Source: Affinundibacterium nitidum (lineage in GTDB: Bacteria > Pseudomonadota > Gammaproteobacteria > Burkholderiales > Burkholderiaceae_D). From it: a DNA stretch of 47,073 nt. The notes below the pieces were generated by a model. That model searched no databases. It saw only the letters and a list, made by a program, of their open reading frames with translations, and was not told the DNA's origin. Below, in pieces: positions 1 to 8,922 of the stretch. Position 1 is the first letter of the stretch, and each line of letters opens with the position of its first letter. The position numbers and the translations under genes were made by a program. The DNA is taken from NCBI RefSeq assembly GCF_014284155.1, contig NZ_JACOFZ010000014.1:1-47073 (forward strand). The letters run 5' to 3'.

Positions 1-93
1 GAATACATTCACTACTATAATCACGAGCGAATCAAACTAAAACTGAAAGGGCTGAGTCCTGTTCAATACAGAAATCAGCCCTCCTATGTATAA
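1..93 (+). CDS. IS3-family transposase OrfB, C-terminal fragment
   Basis: Frame 1 reads in from the left edge for 30 codons and stops at TAA 91-93. The peptide contains YYNHERIK followed by GLSPVQYR, the conserved C-terminal end of IS3-family DDE integrase-type transposases (rve domain end), where the YN..R and SP..Y(R) residues are typical. Only the tail is visible, so it is unknown whether the full transposase is intact. The DDE catalytic residues would lie upstream of the window. Confidence 0.85.
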   Translation, partial: EYIHYYNHERIKLKLKGLSPVQYRNQPSYV

Positions 94-102
94 CTAACAA
101 AC

Positions 103-127
103 TGTCCAACTTTTTGGGGTCAGTTCA
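103..127 (+). repeat. Right terminal inverted repeat of IS3-family element
   Basis: 25 bp starting TGTCCAAC and ending GTCAGTTCA, 9 bases after the transposase stop codon. It ends with the CA dinucleotide typical of IS3-family termini. Confidence 0.75.
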
Positions 128-176
128 CAAGATTTTTCTTGCAGCCCTTTTTTCATCCTACAAAGTCAGCAGAGCC

Positions 177-992
177 TCAAGACTCGATCTTCAACGTCGA
201 CAAATACTCAAGGCCTAGAATCACACGGCTTCCGTACCAAGACAACATTTCCCCATCGACAAGAATCACAGGCTTACCTAAATCTTGCTGAAGATGATCT
301 GCATGCTGCTGATCGAAGCTATAGGGCTCGGTCGATAACAAGACCAAATCGACCTGCGCCAAACTAGGATCGCGCCAATCAAAACTAGGATATCGCTTTT
401 CGTTTGTTTCACTTTGCCAGTGTGTCCAGCCACGCAAAGCTAACATCTGAGCTATGTAGGTGTCACGACTGACGGTCATCCAAGGATCTTTCCAGATACA
501 GTACAACACAGTTTTTCCTGTCGCGATTGGGTGCTGCTCAAACAATGCCAACTTCTCATCCAGTTGCTCACACAGGACTTTAGCCGCTTGTTCTGCCCGA
601 AAAATTTTCCCAAGTAAGTCGAATAACACGAGATTATCGCGGGGATGATTGGGATGTGTGACGATCACGTTTGGAATAAATTTCGCTAATAGATCAACCG
701 TAGGTTTTTCGTTTTCATCGATATTCACTATCAAATGTGTAGGCGCCAAACCACGAATTTTCTCTACATTGACGTCCTTGGTTCCCCCGACCTTGGGTAC
801 TGCTTGAACAAGTTGTTTTGGGTGAATGCAAAAGCCTGTGCGACCAACGAGCCATTTCCCAAGTCCGAGCGCAAACAATAACTCAGTGATCGAAGGAACT
901 AAACATACGATACGTGGTGATGCATCTGGGCCAATGACTTGATGCTCGACGCCAATCGCATCGACGACGCCAGTTGCATGGGATAAGGACAT
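177..992 (-). CDS. Helical-backbone metal receptor / BtuF-like binding protein without signal peptide
   Basis: About 271 aa. The N-terminal lobe contains RIVCLVPSITELLFALGLG, the start typical of BtuF/FhuD-type helical-backbone receptors, and the protein continues with KVGGTKDVNVEKI and LAPTHLIV, as in cobalamin-binding periplasmic proteins. No secretion signal is visible: the first 25 residues are hydrophilic and lead straight into the domain. It may therefore act in the cytoplasm or be a repurposed receptor. The ATG at 992 has GGAG 8 nt upstream; a GTG at 998 would overlap the SDR stop codon by 4 bases. Either way it is translationally coupled to the upstream SDR gene. No permease or ATPase lies nearby, so ligand and transport role are unknown. 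Confidence 0.75.
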   Translation of the reverse strand: MSLSHATGVVDAIGVEHQVIGPDASPRIVCLVPSITELLFALGLGKWLVGRTGFCIHPKQLVQAVPKVGGTKDVNVEKIRGLAPTHLIVNIDENEKPTVDLLAKFIPNVIVTHPNHPRDNLVLFDLLGKIFRAEQAAKVLCEQLDEKLALFEQHPIATGKTVLYCIWKDPWMTVSRDTYIAQMLALRGWTHWQSETNEKRYPSFDWRDPSLAQVDLVLLSTEPYSFDQQHADHLQQDLGKPVILVDGEMLSWYGSRVILGLEYLSTLKIES

Positions 993-994
993 GA

Positions 995-1774
995 TCACAA
1001 CTCCAAATGGCGTGACTTTCGCGGCGCTTTCGAGAACGCATAGTCATAAACAAAATTGGGAAGCGCACGCAAAATTTTTGCGACCACGCCCATTTGCCAA
1101 GGAATTACTCGGTAGCTCGTCCCTGCGGCAATCGTGGTTATTGCCCGCTTCGCGAACTTTTCGGCAGGCATCAAGAAAGGCATCGCATAGTCATTAACTT
1201 GGGTCATGGGTGTATCGATATAACCCGGTGCGATGGTGACAACCCGAATACCACTCGCTTGCAATTCGACCCGCAAAGACTCGCAATAACTAATGACGGC
1301 AGCTTTAGAAGCACTGTATGCGCTCGCTCCCGGCAAACCGCGGATGCCAGCGACACTCGCAATACCAACTAATCGACATTGACTTGGCACAGCGTTTTTT
1401 CGCATATGTTCAATGAATGGAGTGAAGGTCGCAACGGTCGCCAGCACGTTGGTCTCCATTACCTTCCGGAAAACAGGAAGGTCTGCACTATCTTCGCTTA
1501 AGGTGCCAACCGAAATACCAGCACTTGCGATCACAATATGTACTTCGCCACACACGTGTTGAAATTCCATCGCAGCAGCATGTAGCGCCGCATGGTCATT
1601 CACATCGAGACAATAAATTTGATGTAGTTGTGACTGCGGCAATCGATCACGCAGGGCAAGTAAGGCATCCTGACGACGCCCAACTAAACCAAGGCGAGCG
1701 CCCCTCTTTGCATATTCGATCGCTAATGCGGTACCCAAACCTGATGATGCTCCAGTGATAAATACGTTTTCCAT
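995..1774 (-). CDS. SDR family NAD(P)-dependent oxidoreductase
   Basis: 259 aa classical short-chain dehydrogenase/reductase. The cofactor-binding TGASSGLG motif is at residues 7-14, a conserved NVLA segment forms part of the catalytic core, and the active-site Tyr and Lys lie in YSASK, after a substrate-loop Ser (GIASVAG). The C-terminus continues past the core (PGYIDTPM). It is probably cytoplasmic, with unknown substrate. It follows dsbA on the same strand, but a terminator (1811-1839) separates them, so it likely starts a two-gene unit with the receptor-like gene, which begins within 4 bases of its TGA. Confidence 0.85.
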   Translation of the reverse strand: MENVFITGASSGLGTALAIEYAKRGARLGLVGRRQDALLALRDRLPQSQLHQIYCLDVNDHAALHAAAMEFQHVCGEVHIVIASAGISVGTLSEDSADLPVFRKVMETNVLATVATFTPFIEHMRKNAVPSQCRLVGIASVAGIRGLPGASAYSASKAAVISYCESLRVELQASGIRVVTIAPGYIDTPMTQVNDYAMPFLMPAEKFAKRAITTIAAGTSYRVIPWQMGVVAKILRALPNFVYDYAFSKAPRKSRHLEL

Positions 1775-1810
1775 ATCCGACTTTCAACTCATCCAAAATT
1801 TATTTACATA

Positions 1811-1839
1811 AAAAAAATCCGCCACAACGACGGATCTTT
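1811..1839 (-). terminator. Rho-independent terminator downstream of dsbA
   Basis: Read on the minus strand, the stem AAGATCCG/CGGATTTTTTT closes a loop of about 9 nt and ends in a run of T. It lies 44 bases beyond the dsbA stop codon. Confidence 0.7.
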
Positions 1840-1882
1840 CTTTTGACTCTGTTTTGACGCGTGCAACACTACGGGTCCAAGT

Positions 1883-2584
1883 TTACTTCTTCTTCGGGGT
1901 TGCTGCTGTACTCGATGTACTCGCGACTGGGTTTTTTTCTTTGTAGACTTTATCCACCAGGTAGTCCATTACGACCAAACCTGGACGTGGGGTTTTATCA
2001 GCTGACCTGATCTTTGCTCCGACTTCAAGTGGAGACACAATGTACTTACCATCAATGATCACTGTTGGGATACCATCAATCTGGTATGCACTCTGAGCCT
2101 GTTTTACGCTACGCAACTTGCTGTCCATCGCAAACGCGTTCGAATAAATTTCGAAAAATCGTTTCTTGTCTAGACCATTTTTTTCAACAAACTTCATCAC
2201 TTCAGCGTCTGTCGAGAGACGGTTACGATCAATATGAAAGGCATTAAAAACTTTCAACTGTAACTCATCGACTTTGCCCATTGCTTCTAGCGTGAAATAC
2301 AATTTTTGTTGCGTGGTGAGCTCGTGCAAATCTGAATGCATACGCTTAACCACAATTCGGTCACCTTGACGTTTGATCCATTCTTCAAAGTACGGCTCGA
2401 AAGCATTGCAGCCAGGGCAAAAATAGCCAAAAAATTCAATCACCTCAACTTTTTTTCCTGCGTTGACAGCCTGCGGTTGTGCTGCGAGTCGATATTCAAC
2501 TCCAGCTTGTGGTACAACCTGAGCATGCACGTTTAAAACAAAAAAACCGATAGCAGCGACCAGCGAACGACGAATTAATTGCAT
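1883..2584 (-). CDS. dsbA: Thiol:disulfide interchange protein DsbA
   Basis: 233 aa from the ATG at 2584. A longer reading frame to 2656 would overlap the upstream SPOR gene and place extra residues before the signal peptide, so the shorter start is chosen. Residues 1-21 form a signal peptide ending in VHA. The thioredoxin-fold active site is CPGC (C55-C58) in FFGYFCPGCNAFEP, and the cis-proline lies in IDGIPTVII. As known for the family, it introduces disulfides into exported proteins in the periplasm and is reoxidised by DsbB. The C-terminus carries a short Ser/Thr/Lys tail. It follows the SPOR gene by 34 bases and argS further up, probably in one operon. Confidence 0.92.
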   Translation of the reverse strand: MQLIRRSLVAAIGFFVLNVHAQVVPQAGVEYRLAAQPQAVNAGKKVEVIEFFGYFCPGCNAFEPYFEEWIKRQGDRIVVKRMHSDLHELTTQQKLYFTLEAMGKVDELQLKVFNAFHIDRNRLSTDAEVMKFVEKNGLDKKRFFEIYSNAFAMDSKLRSVKQAQSAYQIDGIPTVIIDGKYIVSPLEVGAKIRSADKTPRPGLVVMDYLVDKVYKEKNPVASTSSTAATPKKK

Positions 2585-2618
2585 AGTATTCCTAACCAGA
2601 AATTCACAGAAAGTAAGT

Positions 2619-3200
2619 TTATTTTGCTGAGCGAACGATTGCCGCATCAACCCCATTCTCAGACAACTTACTGCGCATTTTGTTCATTGCGTCCGCATGT
2701 TCAAACGGGCCAACACGTACGCGATGCAACGTGCCAGTGTCACCGCTTTTCTCTGTGACATGAGCTTCGATACCAACCAGCGCTAACTTCGCACGGGTGC
2801 TATCAGCATCAGCAGCATCCTTGAAGGCGCCAATCTGTAAAAAGTAAATGTACTTATCGTCAGCATCTGCTTTCGCTGCAACCGATGCCGGAGTAGCGTC
2901 AGTCGCCTTAGAAGCGCTCGTCGCTTTCACTGGCTCTGCTGCCTTGCTCGCAGCAACTTCTTTAGATGCTTGTGCTACCGCGTCTTTATTGCCATACAGC
3001 GGCTTATTCGGGTCCTGCATTTGAGTAACGGGAGCGTCCGCTTTCTCCGACTTTCCATTTTTATTCGTGAATGGCGTGGAGGCCTTATTGATCACCAAGG
3101 CAACGATAACCGCAATGCTCAATCCAATAACTAATCCAATGATGAATCCTGTCAGGGTGCTACCTAATTGCTGACGCTGTTTATGTGAAATCATACTCAT
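2619..3200 (-). CDS. SPOR domain-containing membrane protein (FtsN-like)
   Basis: 193 aa bitopic inner-membrane protein. It has a short cytoplasmic N-terminus, a transmembrane helix at about residues 17-38, a low-complexity Ala/Lys/Ser linker (about 45-112) and a C-terminal SPOR domain (about 115-191: YFLQIGAF ... RVRVGPF). SPOR domains bind denuded glycan strands at the septum, so a role in division or cell-wall remodelling is inferred. The topology resembles FtsN, but the protein is shorter. It sits 65 bases after argS and 34 bases before dsbA, an arrangement I know from related Burkholderiales. Confidence 0.88.
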   Translation of the reverse strand: MSMISHKQRQQLGSTLTGFIIGLVIGLSIAVIVALVINKASTPFTNKNGKSEKADAPVTQMQDPNKPLYGNKDAVAQASKEVAASKAAEPVKATSASKATDATPASVAAKADADDKYIYFLQIGAFKDAADADSTRAKLALVGIEAHVTEKSGDTGTLHRVRVGPFEHADAMNKMRSKLSENGVDAAIVRSAK

Positions 3201-3265
3201 CCTGTGTTTAAAATTTTCAGAACTATTTTTGTGGCTTCAGCACACAACTTTTATTCAAAAACAAT

Positions 3266-4978
3266 TTACATCTGATTTGGCGCAGAGACACCAATCAAAC
3301 TTAAACCGTTACGCAGTACCTGACGTGTTGCTAATATCAACGCGAGACGTGCCATCTTGGTTGGCACATCATCGACCAATACACGCTCGGCATTGTAATA
3401 ACTATGCAGTTCACCTGCCAAGTCACGCAAATAAAACGCAACTTGGTGTGGCCCCAATTCATCTAAGGCCTTCTCCAACATTTCTGGGTACTCGGCGAGT
3501 TTTTGCAACAACGATGCCTCACGTGGCGCTGTCAACGGTGACAAGTCCACATCTTTCAATGCATCCAATTCTGTTTCTGACTCACTGTATTGAGCCAACA
3601 TACGGCAAATACGCGCATGTGCATAATGTACGTAATACACAGGATTCTCGTCTGAATTCGCCAACGCGACGTCGATATCGAATACGAATTCAGTATCCGC
3701 TTTACGCGAGATCAAGAAGAAGCGCACTGCATCACGGCCTTTGACGACATCACCACCGCCTGACCATTCGATCAGGTCACGTACCGTGACATATGAGCCT
3801 GCACGTTTAGAAATTTTGACTTCCTCGCCATTCTTCATGACGGTGACCATCTTATGCAACACATAGTCTGGATAGCCTTGAGGAATACCGACGTTTACAG
3901 CTTGCAAACCAGCCCGTACACGCGCGATCGTACCGTGATGGTCACTGCCTTGGACGTTGATTGCTTGGCTGTAACCACGCTGCCATTTGACGATGTGATA
4001 GGCAACATCCGGTACGAAATAAGTGTACGTACCATCCGATTTCTTCATCACGCGATCTTTGTCATCGCCATATTCCGTCGTACGCAACCACAAAGCGCCG
4101 TCTTGCTCGTAGGTTTTTCCCGCTTTGATCAAGGCCGCAACAGCGGCTTCTACTTTGCCATCTGAATACAACGATGATTCGAGATAATAGTTATCGAACT
4201 TCACGCCGAACGCTAATAAATCGATATCCTGTTCGTTACGTAAATAGGTCACAGCAAATTGGCGGATCGATTCAATATCGTCAGCATCGCCACTACCTGT
4301 CACAGGCACACCATTGCTCGCAGAAACAGTCTTTTTGTCCAAGAAATCTTGGGCAATTTCAGCAATATATTCACCGTTGTAAGCAGACTCTGGCCATTCT
4401 GCATCACCTGGTTTAAAGCCTTTTGCGCGCGCTTGAACTGACAACGCTAAGTTACCAATCTGCACACCGGCATCGTTATAGTAGAACTCGCGTGTGACTG
4501 CAAAACCCTGTGCTTCTAACAAAGCAGATAAAGCGTCGCCCAAAGCACCTTGACGACCGTGACCGACGTGTAGCGGGCCAGTTGGATTCGCTGATACAAA
4601 CTCAACGATCACTTTCTTACCGTCGCCTTTGGTGCCCTTCCCGAATTGCGCTTGTTGCTGCAAAATCGTTTTAACCACCGCTTGTTTCGCGGAGGCAGTG
4701 ACTCGCAAATTAATGAAGCCAGGTCCTGCCAACTCGGCGCTTGCAATCAACGAATTCTGCTGCACTAACAAAGCATCGACGATGGCTTGAGCTAATTCAC
4801 GTGGATTCTTCTTGAGTGGCTTCGCAATTTGCATCGCGATATTACAAGCGATATCACCGTGAGTTGGGTCACGTGGGCGCTCCAAGGCAATCACAGGATT
4901 AAGTTCAGTACCTGCAATGATTGGCGCAACAGCCAACTTCAGGGCTTCGAGAATGTCTTGTTTTTGCTGAGCTAACAT
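3266..4978 (-). CDS. argS: Arginyl-tRNA synthetase
   Basis: 570 aa class I aminoacyl-tRNA synthetase, close to the usual length. The N-terminal ArgRS additional domain (about 1-90) is followed by the catalytic HIGH signature as HVGH (137-140, in [14 protein letters not shown]). The KMSK equivalent is KISK in EVKISKRAG, and a DALR anticodon-binding domain sits at the C-terminus ([10 protein letters not shown] onward). It charges tRNA-Arg in the cytoplasm and is essential. It heads an apparent argS-SPOR-dsbA operon, with a perfect -10 box (5047-5052) upstream. Confidence 0.96.
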   Translation of the reverse strand: MLAQQKQDILEALKLAVAPIIAGTELNPVIALERPRDPTHGDIACNIAMQIAKPLKKNPRELAQAIVDALLVQQNSLIASAELAGPGFINLRVTASAKQAVVKTILQQQAQFGKGTKGDGKKVIVEFVSANPTGPLHVGHGRQGALGDALSALLEAQGFAVTREFYYNDAGVQIGNLALSVQARAKGFKPGDAEWPESAYNGEYIAEIAQDFLDKKTVSASNGVPVTGSGDADDIESIRQFAVTYLRNEQDIDLLAFGVKFDNYYLESSLYSDGKVEAAVAALIKAGKTYEQDGALWLRTTEYGDDKDRVMKKSDGTYTYFVPDVAYHIVKWQRGYSQAINVQGSDHHGTIARVRAGLQAVNVGIPQGYPDYVLHKMVTVMKNGEEVKISKRAGSYVTVRDLIEWSGGGDVVKGRDAVRFFLISRKADTEFVFDIDVALANSDENPVYYVHYAHARICRMLAQYSESETELDALKDVDLSPLTAPREASLLQKLAEYPEMLEKALDELGPHQVAFYLRDLAGELHSYYNAERVLVDDVPTKMARLALILATRQVLRNGLSLIGVSAPNQM

Positions 4979-5297
4979 GGCTTTAAATCTGTTCTAAGTT
5001 GAGGCACGCTGCATTTGCGCGCCAGCTGTCAATAAAATGATCTGACATTATACCTCTTGCACACTATGAAATTGAGCCTGCCCAACGTCTGCCATCGGTT
5101 TTTCACTGCTTTCAGCACCGTCGTCGGGAATCCCTCGCTTTATTCATTCAAAATCGCTGAACTTAGACACATTTCGAGGACTTTAGATACGACAGTAACC
5201 CGTACCAGTTTGAAAGTAACAAAAACCCGCAAGAAGCCGCAAAAGCTTGATCACAAACGTGTAGAATGAGCCGCTTTTGCTTCTCATTGGATTGCAC
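4979..5297. other. Divergent intergenic region argS/rdgC
   Basis: About 320 bases between the divergent argS and rdgC genes. It holds the argS promoter candidate; no convincing -35/-10 pair for rdgC was found by eye. Small open frames here have no family features. Confidence 0.5.
5047..5052 (-). promoter_or_regulatory. Candidate -10 box of argS promoter
   Basis: On the minus strand this is a perfect TATAAT, about 70 bases before the argS ATG. The -35 region is weak (TCAATT at 17 nt spacing), so this is a candidate only. Confidence 0.4.
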
Positions 5298-6203
5298 ATG
5301 TGGTTTAAGAATTTACAAGTTTTCCGCCTTCCTGCCCCTTGGAAGGTCGATGTTGAACAATTGAATATGCAATTAGCTTCGCAATCATTTGCGAACGTCG
5401 GCTCCAGCGATATGCAGAGTGAAGGCTGGGCCTCGCCGCGCAATAATGATCGTTTAGTGCATAGCGTTAATCAGCAACTCCTACTCCTACTGCAGACTGA
5501 GAAGAAATTATTACCTTCTTCGGTCGTCAATCAAGTTGCCAAAGCAAAAGCCAAAGAGTTGGAGGAGCAACAAGGCTTCGCTCCAGGACGTAAAGCAATG
5601 AAAGAGCTCAAAGAACGCGTGACAGATGAACTCTTGCCACGCGCTTTCGCGATTACACGCCAAACTTGGGTATGGATAGATCCAGTTAATGGTTGGTTAG
5701 TGATTGACAGCTCAAGCCCAAGCAAAGCAGATGAAGTTATCAAGCTGCTTCTAAAATGCGACAAAATTCCACTTGAAAGCCTACGCACCAAGGTCTCACC
5801 TGCCACAGCCATGACCGACTGGTTAGCAGGTAACGAGGCACCGAAAGGTTTCACCATCGACCAAGACACTGAGTTGCGCGCCCACACAGAAGACAAAGCG
5901 ACCGTGCGCTATGTTCGCCATTCCATCGATCCTGATGACGTGCAACGTCATATCGCGTCTGGCAAGCAGTGCACCAAATTAGCAATGACTTGGGACGACA
6001 AGATTTCTTTTGTTTTAGCTGAAAACTTAGCAATCAAACGCATCAAGCCGCTCGAAATTTTAAGTGAAGACAAGGAAAGAACAGCAGATGAAGACGAACG
6101 CTTCGATGCTGATTTCGTCTTGATGACATCGGAATTGGCGACGATGCTGGACGATATCGTATTTTCGCTGGGCGGTGAATTAGCCGACCCACTGGCCGCA
6201 TAA
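5298..6203 (+). CDS. rdgC: Recombination-associated protein RdgC
   Basis: 301 aa from the ATG at 5298 (MWFKNLQVFRL, the characteristic RdgC start); an in-frame upstream start would add 7 atypical residues. Full length for the family, with conserved features such as LLPSSVVNQ, PGRKAMKELKE and the C-terminal DADFVLMTSEL segment. RdgC forms a DNA-encircling dimer on the nucleoid and modulates RecA filament activity (known for E. coli and Neisseria). It is a monocistronic gene, divergent from argS and closed by a strong terminator. Confidence 0.95.
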   Translation: MWFKNLQVFRLPAPWKVDVEQLNMQLASQSFANVGSSDMQSEGWASPRNNDRLVHSVNQQLLLLLQTEKKLLPSSVVNQVAKAKAKELEEQQGFAPGRKAMKELKERVTDELLPRAFAITRQTWVWIDPVNGWLVIDSSSPSKADEVIKLLLKCDKIPLESLRTKVSPATAMTDWLAGNEAPKGFTIDQDTELRAHTEDKATVRYVRHSIDPDDVQRHIASGKQCTKLAMTWDDKISFVLAENLAIKRIKPLEILSEDKERTADEDERFDADFVLMTSELATMLDDIVFSLGGELADPLAA

Positions 6204-6222
6204 ACGAAGCGAGTCGTCGATC

Positions 6223-6248
6223 AAAGCCGGGTTCGCCCGGCTTTTTTT
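6223..6248 (+). terminator. Rho-independent terminator of rdgC
   Basis: Perfect 9-bp stem AAAGCCGGG/CCCGGCTTT with a TTCG tetraloop and a T-run, 20 bases after the rdgC stop. Confidence 0.9.
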
Positions 6249-6304
6249 ATATCGAAACGCACTCAAACGAAGAAAAAGGCGCCAATTGATAATGAATAGA
6301 CGAA

Positions 6305-6330
6305 AAAAAACGCGCCTTAGCGCGTTTTTT
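6305..6330 (-). terminator. Terminator of the tRNA-Val/tRNA-Asp unit
   Basis: AAAAAACGCG / CGCGTTTTTT stem with a 6-nt loop, A- and T-flanked so it could act in both directions. It lies 10 bases past the 3' end of tRNA-Asp on the minus strand. Confidence 0.75.
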
Positions 6331-6339
6331 CTTACAACT

Positions 6340-6416
6340 TGGCGGAGCGGACGGGGCTCGAACCCGCGACCCCCGGCGTGACAGGCCGGTATTCTAACCA
6401 ACTGAACTACCACTCC
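6340..6416 (-). tRNA. tRNA-Asp (anticodon GTC)
   Basis: 77 nt on the minus strand with encoded CCA. Acceptor GGAGTGG pairs with CCGCTCC (one G-T), the D arm reads TAGTTCAGTTGGTTAGA, the anticodon loop is CTGTCAC with GTC, and the T arm contains GGTTCGAGC. Very close to E. coli tRNA-Asp. Confidence 0.95.
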
Positions 6417-6453
6417 GTTTTATAAACGTTTTTGTATTTTCACAGCTATTTGA

Positions 6454-6529
6454 TGGTGGGTGCTGAGAGGCTCGAACTCCCGACCTACGCCTTGTAAGGG
6501 CGCCGCTCTACCAACTGAGCTAAGCACCC
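6454..6529 (-). tRNA. tRNA-Val (anticodon TAC)
   Basis: 76 nt on the minus strand with encoded CCA. Acceptor GGGTGCT/AGCACCC, D arm TTAGCTCAGTTGGTAGAG, anticodon loop CTTACAA (TAC), T arm AGTTCGAGC. It lies 37 bases upstream of tRNA-Asp and is probably cotranscribed with it. Confidence 0.95.
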
Positions 6530-6696
6530 ATAATTCATTGCTTAGTTCAAATAACTGTTCGTTTTGTCACCAACGAATACAGAAACAAGATTATAGGAGA
6601 GACTTTGGGTTTTGTCTAGGGTCTTGCCCGTTTTTTCTTCAATTTCGATTGCCAAGATTGGAAAATTAGTAATCAATTACGAGTTTTACCCACTGA

Positions 6697-8757
6697 TTAT
6701 TTCAAGGTTTCCGCTTTCGGGCCATGCACAATTACCACTTCAACCATATCGTTCTTGATGGCAGCCGAGAAATCTTGATCCAAAACCGGCAGCACCACTT
6801 CGGCTGGCTGCAGCAAGGAAATCAGTCCATAAGCACGATTACGCCCATTAACTTTGCCGAGATACAAAGCCATATCAGCGAACTGCATCGCTTTTTCCCA
6901 ATTACATTGCTGCTCAGACACACCAGAGAATGGCAAGGAAATATAACCCGCACTTACCGTCACAGGAATAGTATGGCTTCCCACAACCACTGGCGTTGAA
7001 CCAATTGAACGCAATACCCGCTCAACCATGGGCGTCAGCTGCGTCGGTCGCGTGCGCGGCGAATAAATCAAGAATTCCTCGCCACCCCAACGCATCGTTT
7101 GATCTGAATCGCGCACAGCACTACGCAAGCGTTTGGCCACTTCTACTAAAACGGCGTCACCGGCAGCATGCCCCCACGTATCGTTAATGTGCTTAAAGTG
7201 ATCGATATCCAAAATCATTAAGCAATCAGGATTTGAACCATCACTCTCTCGCCTATCGTTCTCAATATTATCACCACGCGTTTTCATCAACTCTAAGAAC
7301 GAACGTCGATTATGCAGGCCAGTGAGGGGATCGCGAACAGAATGGAATTCCAGTTGTTGATTCACTTCCTCCAACTTTGCATTGGTTTGCTTCACCTTGC
7401 GATATAACATATAGATGAAGATACCAACGAAAATAGTAACTGTTGCGCCAAGCAAAGTAATGATCTGCTGAAGCCGACCATTTTTTAAATCTGCATCTTT
7501 GATCTGGTTTTCGCGTGCCAACAACTCAATTTGTTTTTGGCGCTGATCAGCGTCGAATTGTTCCTGCAAGGTCGCCACTGTTTTTGCTCGATCCGCACGG
7601 AAGACTTCATCGCTTAATTTTTGTTGTTCGCGTGTGTATTCGAGTGCCTCCCTATACAATTTTGCGCGTTCCAACATGCGTCCGATCTCGCCCACGGTAG
7701 CTTCAATGTCAGCCTTATCACCCATTTCTCGCGAATGCGCCAAAACCGGATTCAAGTACTCCATTGCTTGGTTGATCTTAAATTGACCGCCGAGAGCAAA
7801 CCCAATATTCGCTTTGGCGTTGTAAATCGCAGGCTCATCATTGATATCTGTTGCTTTCTTCAACGCCTGGCGTGCGACTTGCTCAGCCTTCACAAAATTA
7901 TGGGTCCGCAAATACAAATCTGCGATATTGCTCAAAGTGAGCGCCTCAAGCCGAGGCAAATTAGCGTCTCTTGATGATTGCAAGGACCGCTCATAAGCGA
8001 CTAAAGCTTCTGGATATCGTTTTAATTCGGCCAGTGCCATAGCCTGTGTTTGTCTCAAATTCGCACTAATTCGAGGAGAGTTGACTTGTGATGTCAGTGC
8101 TAGCGCTTCGCTAACAACCACCAAAGATTTCTCCGGATTCTGCATCGTAAAGTACATCGAGGCAAGCGAATCTAATCGTCGAATTTTTGATAAGGTTCGA
8201 TGCTGAGTCAGTTGATCAGTGAGTCTCAATGCAGCCAAGTTATGGGCTAGCGCCTGATCGAACTTACTCGCGGAAAGGTAGAGGCCTGTGTAGGCTATTT
8301 CCAAGCGGATTGCGTATTCAACCCTTTTGGTGGTTTTCAAGACACGCGCAATTTCATCTAACTTCGCGATTGCGGCTTGCATCTTACCGCTGTCCCGCAA
8401 CGTGTAGGCATCAGCAATACTCAACAGTGCCAAAGTTTCAAGGTCATTCCTGCGTTGCGCAAGATCCTTAATCTGAGCGACACTAGCATCACTTTGCGCT
8501 GTATCGCCCGCGTCTCCGTAGGCATGTGACAGTTCGAATAAAGTGTCAATTCTCAACTGATAATCGACGTCTGCGGGCAACGTCGAATAAAATTCTTTTA
8601 ACTGTTTAAGTGCGGCTTGATTGTCGCGCTCTAATAAAAGTTGAATTGCTTCTAATCGAGCTGCATCTCCACTTTGATCAGCCAGAGCGAATGGTGCGCA
8701 GCTAAGCGCACTCGACAACATGAAACTGAGGAATAAGTGTTTGCCTGTCTTTGACAT
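6697..8757 (-). CDS. TPR-repeat transmembrane diguanylate cyclase
   Basis: 686 aa. A signal peptide (about 1-26) leads into a periplasmic region of tetratricopeptide-like repeats (about 60-380), then a coiled coil, one transmembrane helix (about 430-452) and a cytoplasmic GGDEF domain (about 476-645). The active site is GGEEF (558-562) and the product-inhibition site RDSD (549-552) sits exactly five residues before it, so the enzyme should make c-di-GMP from GTP under feedback control. The TPR part probably senses a protein or peptide partner in the periplasm. It stands alone, with its stop about 170 bases from the tRNA-Val gene. A short extension beyond the GGDEF domain (about 645-686) has no recognised motif. 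Confidence 0.9.
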   Translation of the reverse strand: MSKTGKHLFLSFMLSSALSCAPFALADQSGDAARLEAIQLLLERDNQAALKQLKEFYSTLPADVDYQLRIDTLFELSHAYGDAGDTAQSDASVAQIKDLAQRRNDLETLALLSIADAYTLRDSGKMQAAIAKLDEIARVLKTTKRVEYAIRLEIAYTGLYLSASKFDQALAHNLAALRLTDQLTQHRTLSKIRRLDSLASMYFTMQNPEKSLVVVSEALALTSQVNSPRISANLRQTQAMALAELKRYPEALVAYERSLQSSRDANLPRLEALTLSNIADLYLRTHNFVKAEQVARQALKKATDINDEPAIYNAKANIGFALGGQFKINQAMEYLNPVLAHSREMGDKADIEATVGEIGRMLERAKLYREALEYTREQQKLSDEVFRADRAKTVATLQEQFDADQRQKQIELLARENQIKDADLKNGRLQQIITLLGATVTIFVGIFIYMLYRKVKQTNAKLEEVNQQLEFHSVRDPLTGLHNRRSFLELMKTRGDNIENDRRESDGSNPDCLMILDIDHFKHINDTWGHAAGDAVLVEVAKRLRSAVRDSDQTMRWGGEEFLIYSPRTRPTQLTPMVERVLRSIGSTPVVVGSHTIPVTVSAGYISLPFSGVSEQQCNWEKAMQFADMALYLGKVNGRNRAYGLISLLQPAEVVLPVLDQDFSAAIKNDMVEVVIVHGPKAETLK

Positions 8758-8922
8758 AGAGTGCCTTTAGTTCACCTGCAAAGGAAGATAACAAAGCCTT
8801 CTGATTTTAGAAATTAGCGCTGATTTTTGAGCTCATCTTAGCACTGAGTGGGTCTATTGCAAAAGCATAATTGCGACGCTTTTCACCTCTAAATCAGATT
8901 CAAAATGTAGTGTAAGGCTGGA

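Larger units (their letters stand above)
1..127 (+). mobile_element. IS3-family insertion sequence, right end (partial)
   Basis: The window opens inside an insertion sequence. The first 93 bases encode the C-terminus of an IS3-family transposase, and a terminal inverted repeat lies at 103-127, ending in CA. That repeat (TGTCCAAC, a T-run, GGGG, TCAGTTCA) matches the typical right end of IS3-family elements, whose left ends read TGAACTGACCCC. The left end lies outside the window, so the target duplication cannot be checked. The element ends 49 bases before the stop codon of the convergent receptor-like gene and does not cut that gene. Confidence 0.85.

Noticed and set aside
3229-3744. 171-codon plus-strand frame inside argS
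   Set aside because: It is an antisense shadow of argS with no domain, ribosome binding site or codon bias.
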